64,000 nucleotides of DNA from Colwellia sp. (GTDB lineage Bacteria > Pseudomonadota > Gammaproteobacteria > Enterobacterales > Alteromonadaceae): positions 1 to 64,000 of the forward strand of contig NZ_JABSPA010000010.1 in the NCBI RefSeq assembly GCF_013214175.1. The letters are read 5' to 3'. Positions 16,582 to 23,503 of this stretch are shown here, in pieces (the stretch's first letter is position 1; each line of letters opens with the position of its first letter). The notes beneath the pieces were generated by a model, which saw nothing but the letters and a program-made list of their open reading frames with translations, was not told where the DNA came from and made no database searches. Both the position numbers and the translations under genes were made by a program.

Positions 16582-16839
16582 TTAGTTCACGTGCACTTGT
16601 TGCCACTCTTTCGAGGCAATTTGATATTGTTTGTCGATATAACTCGCCAAATCTTCTACTTTTATAAAGACAGGGGAGCGCTCAGATTTAATTAAGCTGA
16701 AAGTAGGTACAGGAAAATCTTGGCCTTTAATTTTTTGCTTAGCCGTTTTTACGGTAATACCGAAGAACTCCTGGCAAACGTCTTTCAGTTCTATTACTGG
16801 AGATTCAAAGCGAGCTAGAAGTGCGAAATTTGTATTCAT
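16582..16839 (-). CDS. PrtN/pyocin-activator-like regulator
   Basis: 85 residues. VIELKDVCQEFFGITVKTAKQ, then a short loop, SPVFIKVEDLASYID and a C-terminal helix match the compact pattern of the pyocin activator PrtN family, a small helix-turn-helix-like DNA-binding protein. It is the first gene of the leftward phage operon and faces the CI-like repressor across a 115-bp regulatory region. It probably activates, or acts as a Cro-like switch for, the early phage promoter (inference). Confidence 0.72.
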   Translation of the reverse strand: MNTNFALLARFESPVIELKDVCQEFFGITVKTAKQKIKGQDFPVPTFSLIKSERSPVFIKVEDLASYIDKQYQIASKEWQQVHVN

Positions 16840-16896
16840 ATATCACCTATGTAATCATTTGCGGTTAAAGCAATTCAAAGCGATTACAATCGCCAT

Positions 16897-16950
16897 AAAG
16901 TTCCTACAAAGAACCTTTGAGCAGATATTAGTACCTATCAGGAACCTTTG
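16897..16950. promoter_or_regulatory. two repressor operator candidates in the prophage switch region
   Basis: Dyads AAAGTTCCTACAAAGAACC (from 16897) and GTACCTATCAGGAACC (from 16931) share GTTCCT/AGGAACC-like half sites. They lie between the divergent repressor and early operon. The second ends just before the repressor ATG at 16955. They are likely binding sites for the CI-like repressor. Confidence 0.55.
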
Positions 16951-16954
16951 TCAA

Positions 16955-17635
16955 ATGAATTATGATAAAAAGATAAAATCATTAAGATCTTCTCTAGAAC
17001 TCACACAAAAAGATTTCGCTGTAGAATCATCTATTCCATTGAGTACATTGAAAAAAATAGAAAGTGGAATATCAAATGGTCTATCAGCAGTAGAGCAAAT
17101 ATTAAGTAATGAAAAATTCGTATATTTAGCGAGTTGGTTCTTTGATCCTAATGATAATGATGCTCCTTTAGCTAAAGAAGGTTCCAAGTCGGAACTTAAA
17201 AAGCATCTTTCTTTAGGCCATATAAATTTACCTTTTTACGAAGTAAAAGCATCGGCTGGTGATGGGGTTTTAGTGGAAGCTGAAAAACAAACTCACTTAA
17301 TCAGCTTTAAACCTGAGTGGCTAAATAAAGAAATTGGTGTAAACGCCAATGATGTATTTTTGATGTTAGTCGATGGTGACAGTATGTACCCGACATTAAA
17401 GAGTGGTGCCATGATAATGGTGAACAAACACTTTAATGGGTTAAGTGATGGGATTTATGTAATGCGGTACGAACAAAACTTACTTGTTAAACGCTTACAA
17501 ATGTTGCCTAAAGGGATTATCAAAGTGAAGTCCGACAATGATATCTACGAACCTTGGGAGATAAATAAAGAAAACTTAGATGGAACAGATATGGAAATTA
17601 TTGGGCGAGTGGTTTGGTCAGGGCAAAGAATGTAA
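16955..17635 (+). CDS. CI/LexA-like prophage repressor (HTH plus S24 peptidase)
   Basis: The start is placed at ATG 16955 (MNYDKKIKSLRSSLELTQKDF), because the helix-turn-helix begins there and the 32 residues encoded upstream cover the operators. The 226-residue product has an XRE-type HTH (about 5-60) and a C-terminal S24 domain. In the latter, ASAGDG is the likely self-cleavage site (about 105-110), DGDSMYPTL holds the nucleophile Ser, and the Lys lies in YVMRYEQNLLVKRL. Such repressors hold the prophage silent and are inactivated by RecA during the SOS response. It is divergent from the phage operon. Confidence 0.9.
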   Translation: MNYDKKIKSLRSSLELTQKDFAVESSIPLSTLKKIESGISNGLSAVEQILSNEKFVYLASWFFDPNDNDAPLAKEGSKSELKKHLSLGHINLPFYEVKASAGDGVLVEAEKQTHLISFKPEWLNKEIGVNANDVFLMLVDGDSMYPTLKSGAMIMVNKHFNGLSDGIYVMRYEQNLLVKRLQMLPKGIIKVKSDNDIYEPWEINKENLDGTDMEIIGRVVWSGQRM

Positions 17636-17762
17636 TAACTTTGTAAAAATTAAAAATGATTTTAAAAGATAAAGAACTCCAAAATATTAGAGCTCTTAGT
17701 ACTAGAAAATGATAACTAATGGCATAAAGCAATTATTAGATAATTTAACGCCTGGCTAGGCG

Positions 17763-17804
17763 AAAAATACAGTTTGGCTAAAATTTTGAGTGCAGCCCAA
17801 CTGT
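17763..17804 (-). terminator. terminator of the RT / P-loop NTPase genes
   Basis: ACAGTTTGGCT (17769-17779) pairs with AGCCCAACTGT (17794-17804) with one mismatch. On the minus strand it is followed by a run of five T residues (17764-17768), 24 bases beyond the NTPase stop codon. Confidence 0.7.
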
Positions 17805-17827
17805 AAACTCTCCGTTTAATTAGCTTA

Positions 17828-18256
17828 TTATGCACCGCATAGACCCAACACTTCTTTGACAATAAGCTGAGCGATTGAATTATTACTTGGCTCTCGCTGT
17901 TCAGTTCTGGATAAACAGGACTGACTTCTCCAAGAAATAATGTCATGCGAGCTTGCATGCTCAATAACAGTTTTTACTGTCTGCCCCCGTGTTCTTGTCG
18001 CGCAAACTATAAGGTCACAATTAAGATTAACAAAAAGTGGGATACTCTCTCTTAATCTACTACTAGGGTCTCCCTGAGTTTCTATACCAACTTTTTTACC
18101 ATTTACGTCAAAAATCACTCTCTCGTCATACTCACTTTCTATCCGATGCTCAATATCACAAATGCTAAATGATATTTCTAGCATTCTTATAACTTGCTTT
18201 AAAGTGGTAGTTTTCCCACTATTGGCTGAACCACATAAAACTAGAATTCGATCCAT
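17828..18256 (-). CDS. small P-loop NTPase, function unknown
   Basis: The start at ATG 18256 (MDRILVLCGS) follows AAGGGA at good spacing; ten in-frame upstream codons lack a ribosome binding site. The 142-residue product has Walker A GSANSGKTT (9-17), an early strand ICDIEHR, and NCDLIVCATRTRGQTV, which resembles the Walker B / switch region of small kinases and MobB-like GTP-binding proteins. It lies downstream of the reverse transcriptase on the same strand with a 108-bp gap and a shared terminator. It may be a partner of that gene in a defence module. No family name is claimed. Confidence 0.7.
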   Translation of the reverse strand: MDRILVLCGSANSGKTTTLKQVIRMLEISFSICDIEHRIESEYDERVIFDVNGKKVGIETQGDPSSRLRESIPLFVNLNCDLIVCATRTRGQTVKTVIEHASSHDIISWRSQSCLSRTEQREPSNNSIAQLIVKEVLGLCGA

Positions 18257-18298
18257 AACATTTCCCTTAAATACCACTAGACGCATAACGCGCTAATA

Positions 18299-18327
18299 AC
18301 GCAACCAACTGTTGCGTATCCTTTTTT
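18299..18327. other. hairpin with T run in the RT-NTPase gap
   Basis: A 7-bp perfect stem ACGCAAC/GTTGCGT (18299-18305 with 18311-18317) is followed on the plus strand by TTTTTT (18322-18327). No plus-strand gene precedes it. On the minus strand it lies in the leader of the NTPase, so it could be a structured 5' element or part of a small RNA. Confidence 0.4.
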
Positions 18328-18363
18328 AGTAACTTGATACTAATAGACCCTTAATTCACATAT

Positions 18364-19932
18364 TTAGAAAGCATATTTAGATCTAAAGATTCCTGTTACT
18401 TCATGTTCATGATCACTTTCTTCTTTCAAAGTATTCTCTTCCAGAGGTTGAATCGTTTTGCCAAAGTTCAAAAATGAAATGTTCAAGTTTTTTAATTTTT
18501 TAAAATAATCATCTTGGTCGATTAGTTTTATACCATTTTGATTTTTTAACCAGCCTCTAGATTCTCCCTCATATGCAAGCAACCAACTATCATCATATAA
18601 TGCTTCAGCGTGAAGCAAATTATTCCAATTTCTTAAATCTAAGTTACGGGTATAAGACTCTTTTTCTCTTGCCATAAATATTGAAATAATAGCCATAGGA
18701 TCTTTTAGATTGGATAAGTTATTAAATTCATTATTTACAACTATCTTTAACTCGGTTAATAGCCAAAACGCCCAGGAAATTTCAAAGCCAAAATTATTGT
18801 CAATCCCATGTTGAGCAATTTTTAGAAGCCCTTCCTTTATTTTATCTAAGCTTAAAGGATACCCATAAGATTTATATGATACAAAAATTTTAGATATTTC
18901 TATTAGGTTTTTAGTTTCAGCAGACGCTATTTGTAAACAGATAGATTCAACTAAGTTCCAATTACTTTTATGAATTTTTATCGGCTCTATTTTAGCGAGA
19001 AAATAAGCAAAGGCATTGTCATTAGGATTTTCTTTATAAATTTCTATTGCCAGATTATACAAATGGATAATGTCAGATTTTTGTTCGTGTATACCTTTTC
19101 TAATCTTGAAATTTTGAATAGTTTGAAGATGAATGTTTTCAACAATAGCAGGCATTTTTTCAATTTTAGTTTTAACTTCATTTGCCGTTAATTCAAATTG
19201 CCGTAAGGCCCTATTGATTGTATTACTCACTGCTTCAGCTTCAGAGTGTGTGTCAGCAAATAAGAAAAAGTCATCAATAAACCTAATTCCATTAATTTTG
19301 TGACTAGATTCTGAAATTATTTTATCTAGTGCTACCCCGATAATTTCGGAAATAATTCTAGATGTATCAGGTCCGATAGGAAGACCTAAAGTTTGTCCGT
19401 CCTGCATATTTCTTACTAATCGGTCGAGTTTATTGCCCCACAAATCATCAGACCGATTATTTTTAGATTCTATTTTTCCATGTAAAGCCCAAGGTATACT
19501 GTGCGTATAAATTGAACCATAAAATTTAGAGATATCTGCCGTCACAAGGTATTTAGATGCAAACCCCTTTATTATTCGCTCTTCAATAAATTCTTCGTAT
19601 AAATGGGAGTTTGATACCGCTCGAATACTTCCGAACTTAGATCTTGATTTACTCATAGATATTTCACTTACGTCGTAAAATTGAGTAATATCGTTTGATT
19701 TTTCACTTAAGAATTTTGCAAGTAAAGTAAAATGTTTTGGGTTCGGAATTGCAATGTTTCGTCTAAATCCAGCACCTTTGGGAATGCTAGCTTTGATTGT
19801 ATGACTAGTTTTAGGTGCTGCTTCAAGAATTGTATTATTGATTTGTAGTGATAACCCGAACCCCGAAGAGTCAAAAAATGAAGGAAACTCTTTTGGAAAG
19901 AAGCCTTTTGAAATTAGGTCATTTGAATTCAT
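18364..19932 (-). CDS. Abi/DRT-like defence reverse transcriptase
   Basis: A 522-residue protein with an RNA-directed DNA polymerase core. Motif A is VTADISKFYGSIYTHSIPWA (catalytic Asp 133), the 2a/B region is QTLGLPIGPDTSRIISEI (180-197), and the catalytic pair lies in RFIDDFFLF (218-221; FIDD instead of YxDD). An N-terminal LISKGFFPKEFPSFF segment precedes the fingers, and a 260-residue helical C-terminal region lacks group II intron maturase or CRISPR domains. The layout fits the 'unknown group' RTs of abortive-infection and DRT systems; the exact group cannot be set by eye. Start: AGGA lies seven bases upstream. Neighbours are a P-loop NTPase downstream and a RelA/SpoT-type synthetase upstream on the same strand. 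Confidence 0.85.
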   Translation of the reverse strand: MNSNDLISKGFFPKEFPSFFDSSGFGLSLQINNTILEAAPKTSHTIKASIPKGAGFRRNIAIPNPKHFTLLAKFLSEKSNDITQFYDVSEISMSKSRSKFGSIRAVSNSHLYEEFIEERIIKGFASKYLVTADISKFYGSIYTHSIPWALHGKIESKNNRSDDLWGNKLDRLVRNMQDGQTLGLPIGPDTSRIISEIIGVALDKIISESSHKINGIRFIDDFFLFADTHSEAEAVSNTINRALRQFELTANEVKTKIEKMPAIVENIHLQTIQNFKIRKGIHEQKSDIIHLYNLAIEIYKENPNDNAFAYFLAKIEPIKIHKSNWNLVESICLQIASAETKNLIEISKIFVSYKSYGYPLSLDKIKEGLLKIAQHGIDNNFGFEISWAFWLLTELKIVVNNEFNNLSNLKDPMAIISIFMAREKESYTRNLDLRNWNNLLHAEALYDDSWLLAYEGESRGWLKNQNGIKLIDQDDYFKKLKNLNISFLNFGKTIQPLEENTLKEESDHEHEVTGIFRSKYAF

Positions 19933-20019
19933 GTTAAATCCTATTTACATCTGACATGAGAGCATACTCATATGCAGGTTGGGAGCCGACTTAGGAACAG
20001 AACGTATTGCTAAGAGAAA

Positions 20020-20067
20020 AATAAGGGTTGGCTATAATCGCAAAGTGATGGCCAACTCTTATTTTTT
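20020..20067. terminator. bidirectional terminator between synthetase and RT
   Basis: AATAAGGGTTGGC (20020-20032) pairs with GCCAACTCTTATT (20051-20063) over 13 bp with one G-T-type mismatch and an 18-base loop. A and T runs lie on both sides. It sits just beyond the stop of the synthetase gene, so RT probably has its own promoter in the 19933-20019 leader. Confidence 0.7.
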
Positions 20068-20083
20068 CTGCTTGAGCAACTTG

Positions 20084-21577
20084 TTATTTTTCAATTTTCA
20101 ATTTTTCTTTAGTTGACGTTTCTGATTTATTTACTTCTTCTTCAGACTCCACTTTAGGTATTTCTTTTTCAGTTTTTTGTGAAGTGATTTTTCCACTTAA
20201 AAGACTAGTGTTCACTGATGCTAGTCCAGGTGCGGAATTTCCACCAAAAATTCTAGCGTTCATTGATGCTCTTTCTGATGTGGAGTTTCCGCCAAAAATT
20301 CTAGCGTTCATTGATGCTAGTTCAGATACGGAGCTACCACCAAAAATTCTAGCGTTCATTGATGCGAGTTCAGATACGGAGCTTCCACCAAAAATTCTAG
20401 CGTTCACTGTTGCTAGTTCAGATGCGGAATTTCCACCAAAAATTCTAGCGTTCATTGATGCTAGCTTAGAAGCGTAATTATCACTTGAAATATTAGGCAA
20501 TTGAGAGTTAAAAACTCCTGACAATAAACTATTATATTCACTTGATGGGCGAGTTTGAGAATTTGCCCTTAACTTTTTAATTTCAAGGTTTAATTTATTA
20601 ACTTTACTATCATTGTTTTTATTTTTATTTTTTTCATTCGATAGTTCAGATACCAGCTCTTCAATTTTAGAAAGGTGAAGCTCTTGTTCTCTATTGATAT
20701 CCTCAATTTTAGAAAGGTGAAGCTCTTGTTCTCTATTGATTTCCTCAATTTTTAGCTCTTGAATGGTAATTTCTGAAGTCAAATTTCTAACAAATGATCC
20801 CATCTCATCTGCACTACCAGCCATACGGTTGAAAATAGTTAAAAAATAAGATATTAATTCATTATCTGAAAAATTCGGATAGCGTATTCTGTGATCAATT
20901 TCACTCCAACCTTCTTCAAAAATTGTTCTAACCTGAATTTCAGAAAATACTTTGTTTAAGGTTGGCTGTGTCGATATTACGTAATGAATAGAGCGATAGC
21001 CAGCAGGGTGATTTTTTACTTCACAAGAGTTGGTTTTATAACTATCAATTATTTCCCCTTCATCTCCTGAACGAATATAAGCGATGGGAGGCTCTTCTGT
21101 TTTCCAATGCTTTAGTATGTGTTTTTGAATATTTACCCATTCGTATTTAAAAAGGTGTAAAACTCTAACACCGACTAAATCTGTAATTATTTCCGTATAG
21201 TTTTCAGTATTTATGGATAGGTACTTTTCACTACCAATGGCACGTTTCCTTACTATTTTTTCAATCAAGTGTTCTGGGTTCTTTACTCTCCATCTTACAG
21301 AATGGACTTGGGGGCATTTTTGTAGGATTTTGGCCAAATAGCTTGCTGCGTCATCTAAACTTGCGACTTTTGAGTTATGATCTATTGCAATAGCCTTTAA
21401 GTCACTAAACTCAATCGCAGACTTTTCCCAATTTTTTTGGGTAATACGGTTGTTTTCTAAAAACAATTTTAATGATAATTCTTCGATACTCACTGTCATC
21501 TCCCTTGAAAAATAAAGCTTACTTATGGAAACGTCCTCTCCATAGATTTTATTTGTATTAATATCCCATAGTTTCAA
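20084..21577 (-). CDS. RelA/SpoT-type (alarmone) synthetase with a 16-residue repeat tail
   Basis: A 497-residue protein. The RelA/SpoT nucleotidyltransferase domain (about 60-270) shows RWRVKNPEHLIEK, DLVGVRVLH (133-141), AGYRSIHYV (192-200), EIQVRT (213-218) and WSEIDH (224-229), the conserved synthetase signatures. No HD hydrolase domain is present, so it is a stand-alone synthetase, possibly toxic (ToxSAS-like). A coiled coil follows, with two exact-phase 14-residue repeats (276-303), then six 16-residue repeats of the type ASMNARIFGG (about 367-462) and a Lys/Glu-rich tail. The product nucleotide (ppGpp, ppApp or tRNA pyrophosphorylation) is unknown. The tail may form a solenoid or an oligomerisation/sensing module. 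No strong ribosome binding site precedes the ATG. Confidence 0.82.
   Translation of the reverse strand: MKLWDINTNKIYGEDVSISKLYFSREMTVSIEELSLKLFLENNRITQKNWEKSAIEFSDLKAIAIDHNSKVASLDDAASYLAKILQKCPQVHSVRWRVKNPEHLIEKIVRKRAIGSEKYLSINTENYTEIITDLVGVRVLHLFKYEWVNIQKHILKHWKTEEPPIAYIRSGDEGEIIDSYKTNSCEVKNHPAGYRSIHYVISTQPTLNKVFSEIQVRTIFEEGWSEIDHRIRYPNFSDNELISYFLTIFNRMAGSADEMGSFVRNLTSEITIQELKIEEINREQELHLSKIEDINREQELHLSKIEELVSELSNEKNKNKNNDSKVNKLNLEIKKLRANSQTRPSSEYNSLLSGVFNSQLPNISSDNYASKLASMNARIFGGNSASELATVNARIFGGSSVSELASMNARIFGGSSVSELASMNARIFGGNSTSERASMNARIFGGNSAPGLASVNTSLLSGKITSQKTEKEIPKVESEEEVNKSETSTKEKLKIEK
20192..20479 (-). repeat. 48-bp coding tandem repeat, six units
   Basis: The block CCACCAAAAATTCTAGCGTT recurs with exact 48-bp period at 20241, 20289 (one mismatch), 20337, 20385 and 20433, with a more diverged unit at the left end. 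The repeats are in frame and encode the 16-residue units of the synthetase tail. High nucleotide identity suggests recent expansion. Confidence 0.9.
20669..20752 (-). repeat. 42-bp coding tandem repeat, two units
   Basis: Encodes KIEEINREQELHLS and KIEDINREQELHLS (residues 276-289 and 290-303). The 14-residue period equals two heptads, so it lengthens the coiled coil of the synthetase without breaking register. Confidence 0.85.
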
Positions 21578-21871
21578 TGGTTTAGATACTTAAAATATGT
21601 GGTTTATTGTTAGCATCTTGGATGCTACAAAGGAGTCTGAGTTATATCAACCGTAAATATAACTATACTTTGTTTAATATCAATAAAACGAATGTTAAAT
21701 GTATTGGTTTTTGGGTTAATACTAGGTTTTTCAGTAATATGAAATGAATAATTTATTAGAAATAGTGATGAAGTGAGAGTTCGATTTGGGGCCCTTTTTA
21801 GATACATTTATTTTTCGTGGTTCCAATAGGGTTCCATGAGTGAGGGGAGGGTAGTAGATATAGTGATTTAC
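21578..21871. other. right end of the dusA island, non-coding
   Basis: No convincing gene. From 21732 (CAGTAATATGA, ATAATTTATTA, AAATAGTG, GATTTGGGGC, TGGTTCCAA) it resembles 23606-23760, which precedes the second att-like site. The two stretches appear to be homologous right ends of two related elements. Confidence 0.6.
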
Positions 21872-21886
21872 GTCCAATCTAGCATA
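21872..21886. other. att core, distal end of the large island
   Basis: GTCCAATCTAGCATA, identical over 15 bases to the core inside dusA (1836-1850) and in the same orientation. On the minus strand the flank reads codons for F-S-L-M-L-D-W-T, which looks like a relic of a dusA 5' end (FSVAPMLDWT is typical). Confidence 0.75.
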
Positions 21887-22032
21887 AGACTGAATTTTTT
21901 GGTTGTTGTATTTTATAACGTGTTATTGAGGCCCAAACTAAGTAAAATACTATATTTATAAAATAGAAAACATATACCTGTAATGATCATAAAGAAAAAT
22001 ATACAAGATGATCAAATACAACTGAGTAATGA

Positions 22033-22545
22033 ATGATAAAGAATAAAGGTTTCACCTTAATAGAACTCGTAGTTGTTATTGTCATACTGGGTATATTGGC
22101 AGTGACAGCAGCACCAAAATATATGAATTTAACCGATGATGCTTTAGAGGCAAAAGTTGAAGCCAATGCTGGTGCTTTAAGATCAGGTGTAGAACTTGCC
22201 AACATGAAATGGCGCGTTTTGGGGTCACCAGCTGCATTTAGTCAGCGCGATAATATTCAACTATATGGGACTGATGCATCGGGACAAATTGATATTAATC
22301 CAGAAGGTTTTCCTGCTCAAAGTTATCCTGGAAGTGATGTAGTAATATCGACAGATAATGACGATGATTGCTTATCTTTATGGGTAGCGCTAATAGAAGA
22401 CGGTGACAACAAAGCAGCGATTGATGATTCGAAAGAATTTATTAGTAACTATGAAGGTAATAATACTTGCTCATACAAGCTAACAAGAAAAATTGAGTTT
22501 GGTTTCATCTATGATTCCACTACGGGTGAAGTTACATTACTTTAA
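22033..22545 (+). CDS. type IV pilin-like protein, MSHA family
   Basis: A 170-residue prepilin. A short basic leader MIKNKG is followed by the prepilin peptidase site G|FTLIELVVVIVILGILAV, with the essential Glu at +5, and APKYMNL continuing the N-terminal helix, as in MSHA pilins. The C-terminal half has two cysteines (DDDCLSLW and NNTCSYKL) that could form the D-region disulfide. No pilus assembly genes are nearby, so it would depend on machinery encoded elsewhere. It converges on a PEP-CTERM gene within a probable island remnant. Confidence 0.88.
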   Translation: MIKNKGFTLIELVVVIVILGILAVTAAPKYMNLTDDALEAKVEANAGALRSGVELANMKWRVLGSPAAFSQRDNIQLYGTDASGQIDINPEGFPAQSYPGSDVVISTDNDDDCLSLWVALIEDGDNKAAIDDSKEFISNYEGNNTCSYKLTRKIEFGFIYDSTTGEVTLL

Positions 22546-22790
22546 TAATTGAGTGTGACTGCTATTATCCTGGCCTATCAGATACCAATATTCTATATAA
22601 AGAAACTTAAAAAGAAGAACTAAAAATCATCAGTCTAAGCGATGACGTGGCGTTTGGAATCCTTTTTATAATACCTGATTTTAATACCGGTCACATTAGT
22701 GTTTCGTGTGTTATCTAATCCCAATGAAAATAAAGGTTTACGTAAATTTTAGCATTGAAATCCACCTTGGTTTCACCGCTTGTTAGGTAT

Positions 22791-22817
22791 AAAAAAGGCC
22801 CGACGAATGTCGAGGTT
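22791..22817 (-). terminator. terminator of PEP-CTERM gene 4
   Basis: A short GC-rich hairpin (CGAC/GTCG core, loop GAAT) has, on the minus strand, a T run at 22791-22796, about 30 bases beyond the stop codon. Confidence 0.5.
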
Positions 22818-22840
22818 TCAAATAAGGCTAAACAGTCAAT

Positions 22841-23443
22841 CTATGCTGTTTTCTTTTTTCTTGATAAACCCAGCCCAGCCAAGCAAAGACCAAGCAATGT
22901 AATTGACGATGGTTCAGGAATACTGACACTATTTGATATAAGATAAGTGATTGGTTCAGGATCACTTACTAATGCAATTGACGATGGTTCAGGAACACTG
23001 ACACTACTTGAGACACGATAAGTGATTGTTTCACTACAACAACTCTCTGCGGTATCTGCAAAAGCCCAACTCCCTGCTAAACCGTTATTTATATCTATAT
23101 GTAAGTAAGAATTTGAAAACCAACCTGATGCTTTAGCGTAATTACTACCACTGAAAAATTGTGTATTCGAAGATGTATAATCTACGACAAATGTTGACGC
23201 AGTGATGTTCAATGAGGTGAACAAATCTGAAGTCATTATTTTCCAACCGTATCCAGATTGCTCACTTAAGTCTATGGCACCACATGAACCTTCTAGAAGG
23301 CCATCACTACAAGGAGATGCCCATGCTAAGTCATAACCCGCAAACGTCACATAAGCATCATCTGCTACTTCGCTAGTTAACAGGGTCGCATTAACGCCAG
23401 TACTCATGATGAAACAAAGTAATAATCCAATATATATTTTCAT
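22841..23443 (-). CDS. PEP-CTERM protein 4 with duplicated PEP motif
   Basis: A 200-residue exported protein with a signal peptide (1-19, ending GVNA), a beta-rich body with three cysteines in the N-terminal half and a CC pair near 137, and a C-terminal PEP-CTERM signal (IPEPSSITLLGLCLAGLGLS then RKKKTA). The PEP segment is duplicated: VSVPEPSSIAL is followed 25 residues later by VSIPEPSSITLL, with a third DPEP in between. Only the last copy is followed by a proper hydrophobic stretch, so it should be the functional one. A sigma-54 promoter lies 45 bp upstream. Confidence 0.86.
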   Translation of the reverse strand: MKIYIGLLLCFIMSTGVNATLLTSEVADDAYVTFAGYDLAWASPCSDGLLEGSCGAIDLSEQSGYGWKIMTSDLFTSLNITASTFVVDYTSSNTQFFSGSNYAKASGWFSNSYLHIDINNGLAGSWAFADTAESCCSETITYRVSSSVSVPEPSSIALVSDPEPITYLISNSVSIPEPSSITLLGLCLAGLGLSRKKKTA

Positions 23444-23487
23444 GCTACCTCGACATTTTTAATAATTAGTCATTAATTATTAAAAAA

Positions 23488-23503
23488 GCATATATAGTGC
23501 CAA
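23488..23503 (-). promoter_or_regulatory. sigma-54-type promoter of PEP-CTERM gene 4
   Basis: Minus-strand TTGGCACTATATATGC matches the TTGGCAC -24 element and has GG-N10-GC spacing. This is the best match of the four PEP-CTERM promoters. Confidence 0.72.

Larger units (their letters stand above)
10433..17635. mobile_element. inovirus (filamentous phage) prophage
   Basis: A compact leftward gene block in classic inovirus order: activator, Rep, ssDNA-binding candidate, small proteins, major coat, adsorption protein, pVI-like protein and Zot, headed by a divergent CI/LexA-like repressor. All recognisable modules are intact, so it may be viable. The outer limits are not defined. I took the origin-like repeat and the repressor stop codon as the visible ends. 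Confidence 0.85.
1836..21886. mobile_element. genomic island integrated at the 5' end of dusA
   Basis: The element is bounded by an exact 15-bp direct repeat (GTCCAATCTAGCATA) at 1836-1850 inside dusA and at 21872-21886. A tyrosine integrase lies just inside the dusA end. The cargo is a NACHT NTPase, PEP-CTERM genes, an inovirus prophage, a small P-loop NTPase, a reverse transcriptase and a RelA/SpoT-type synthetase. It is more AT-rich and has more intergenic space than the flanking chromosome. A family of integrases that target dusA is known. The boundary call is inferred from the repeats, not from comparison with an empty site. Confidence 0.8.

Noticed and set aside
17740-18317. Integron attC-like features around the small NTPase gene (GCGTTATGC-type core near 18290, GGCGTTAAAT near 17750, hairpin at 17769-17804).
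   Set aside because: No pair of complementary core sites with the right spacing could be drawn. The hairpin with a T run is better explained as a terminator.
20192-20479. Regular 48-bp repeats that could suggest a CRISPR array.
   Set aside because: The repeats are contiguous, in frame, lack unique spacers and encode 16-residue protein units inside the synthetase gene.
22755-22946. Plus-strand frame beyond the pilin gene.
   Set aside because: Lies over the terminator and opposite the PEP-CTERM coding end. No ribosome binding site.
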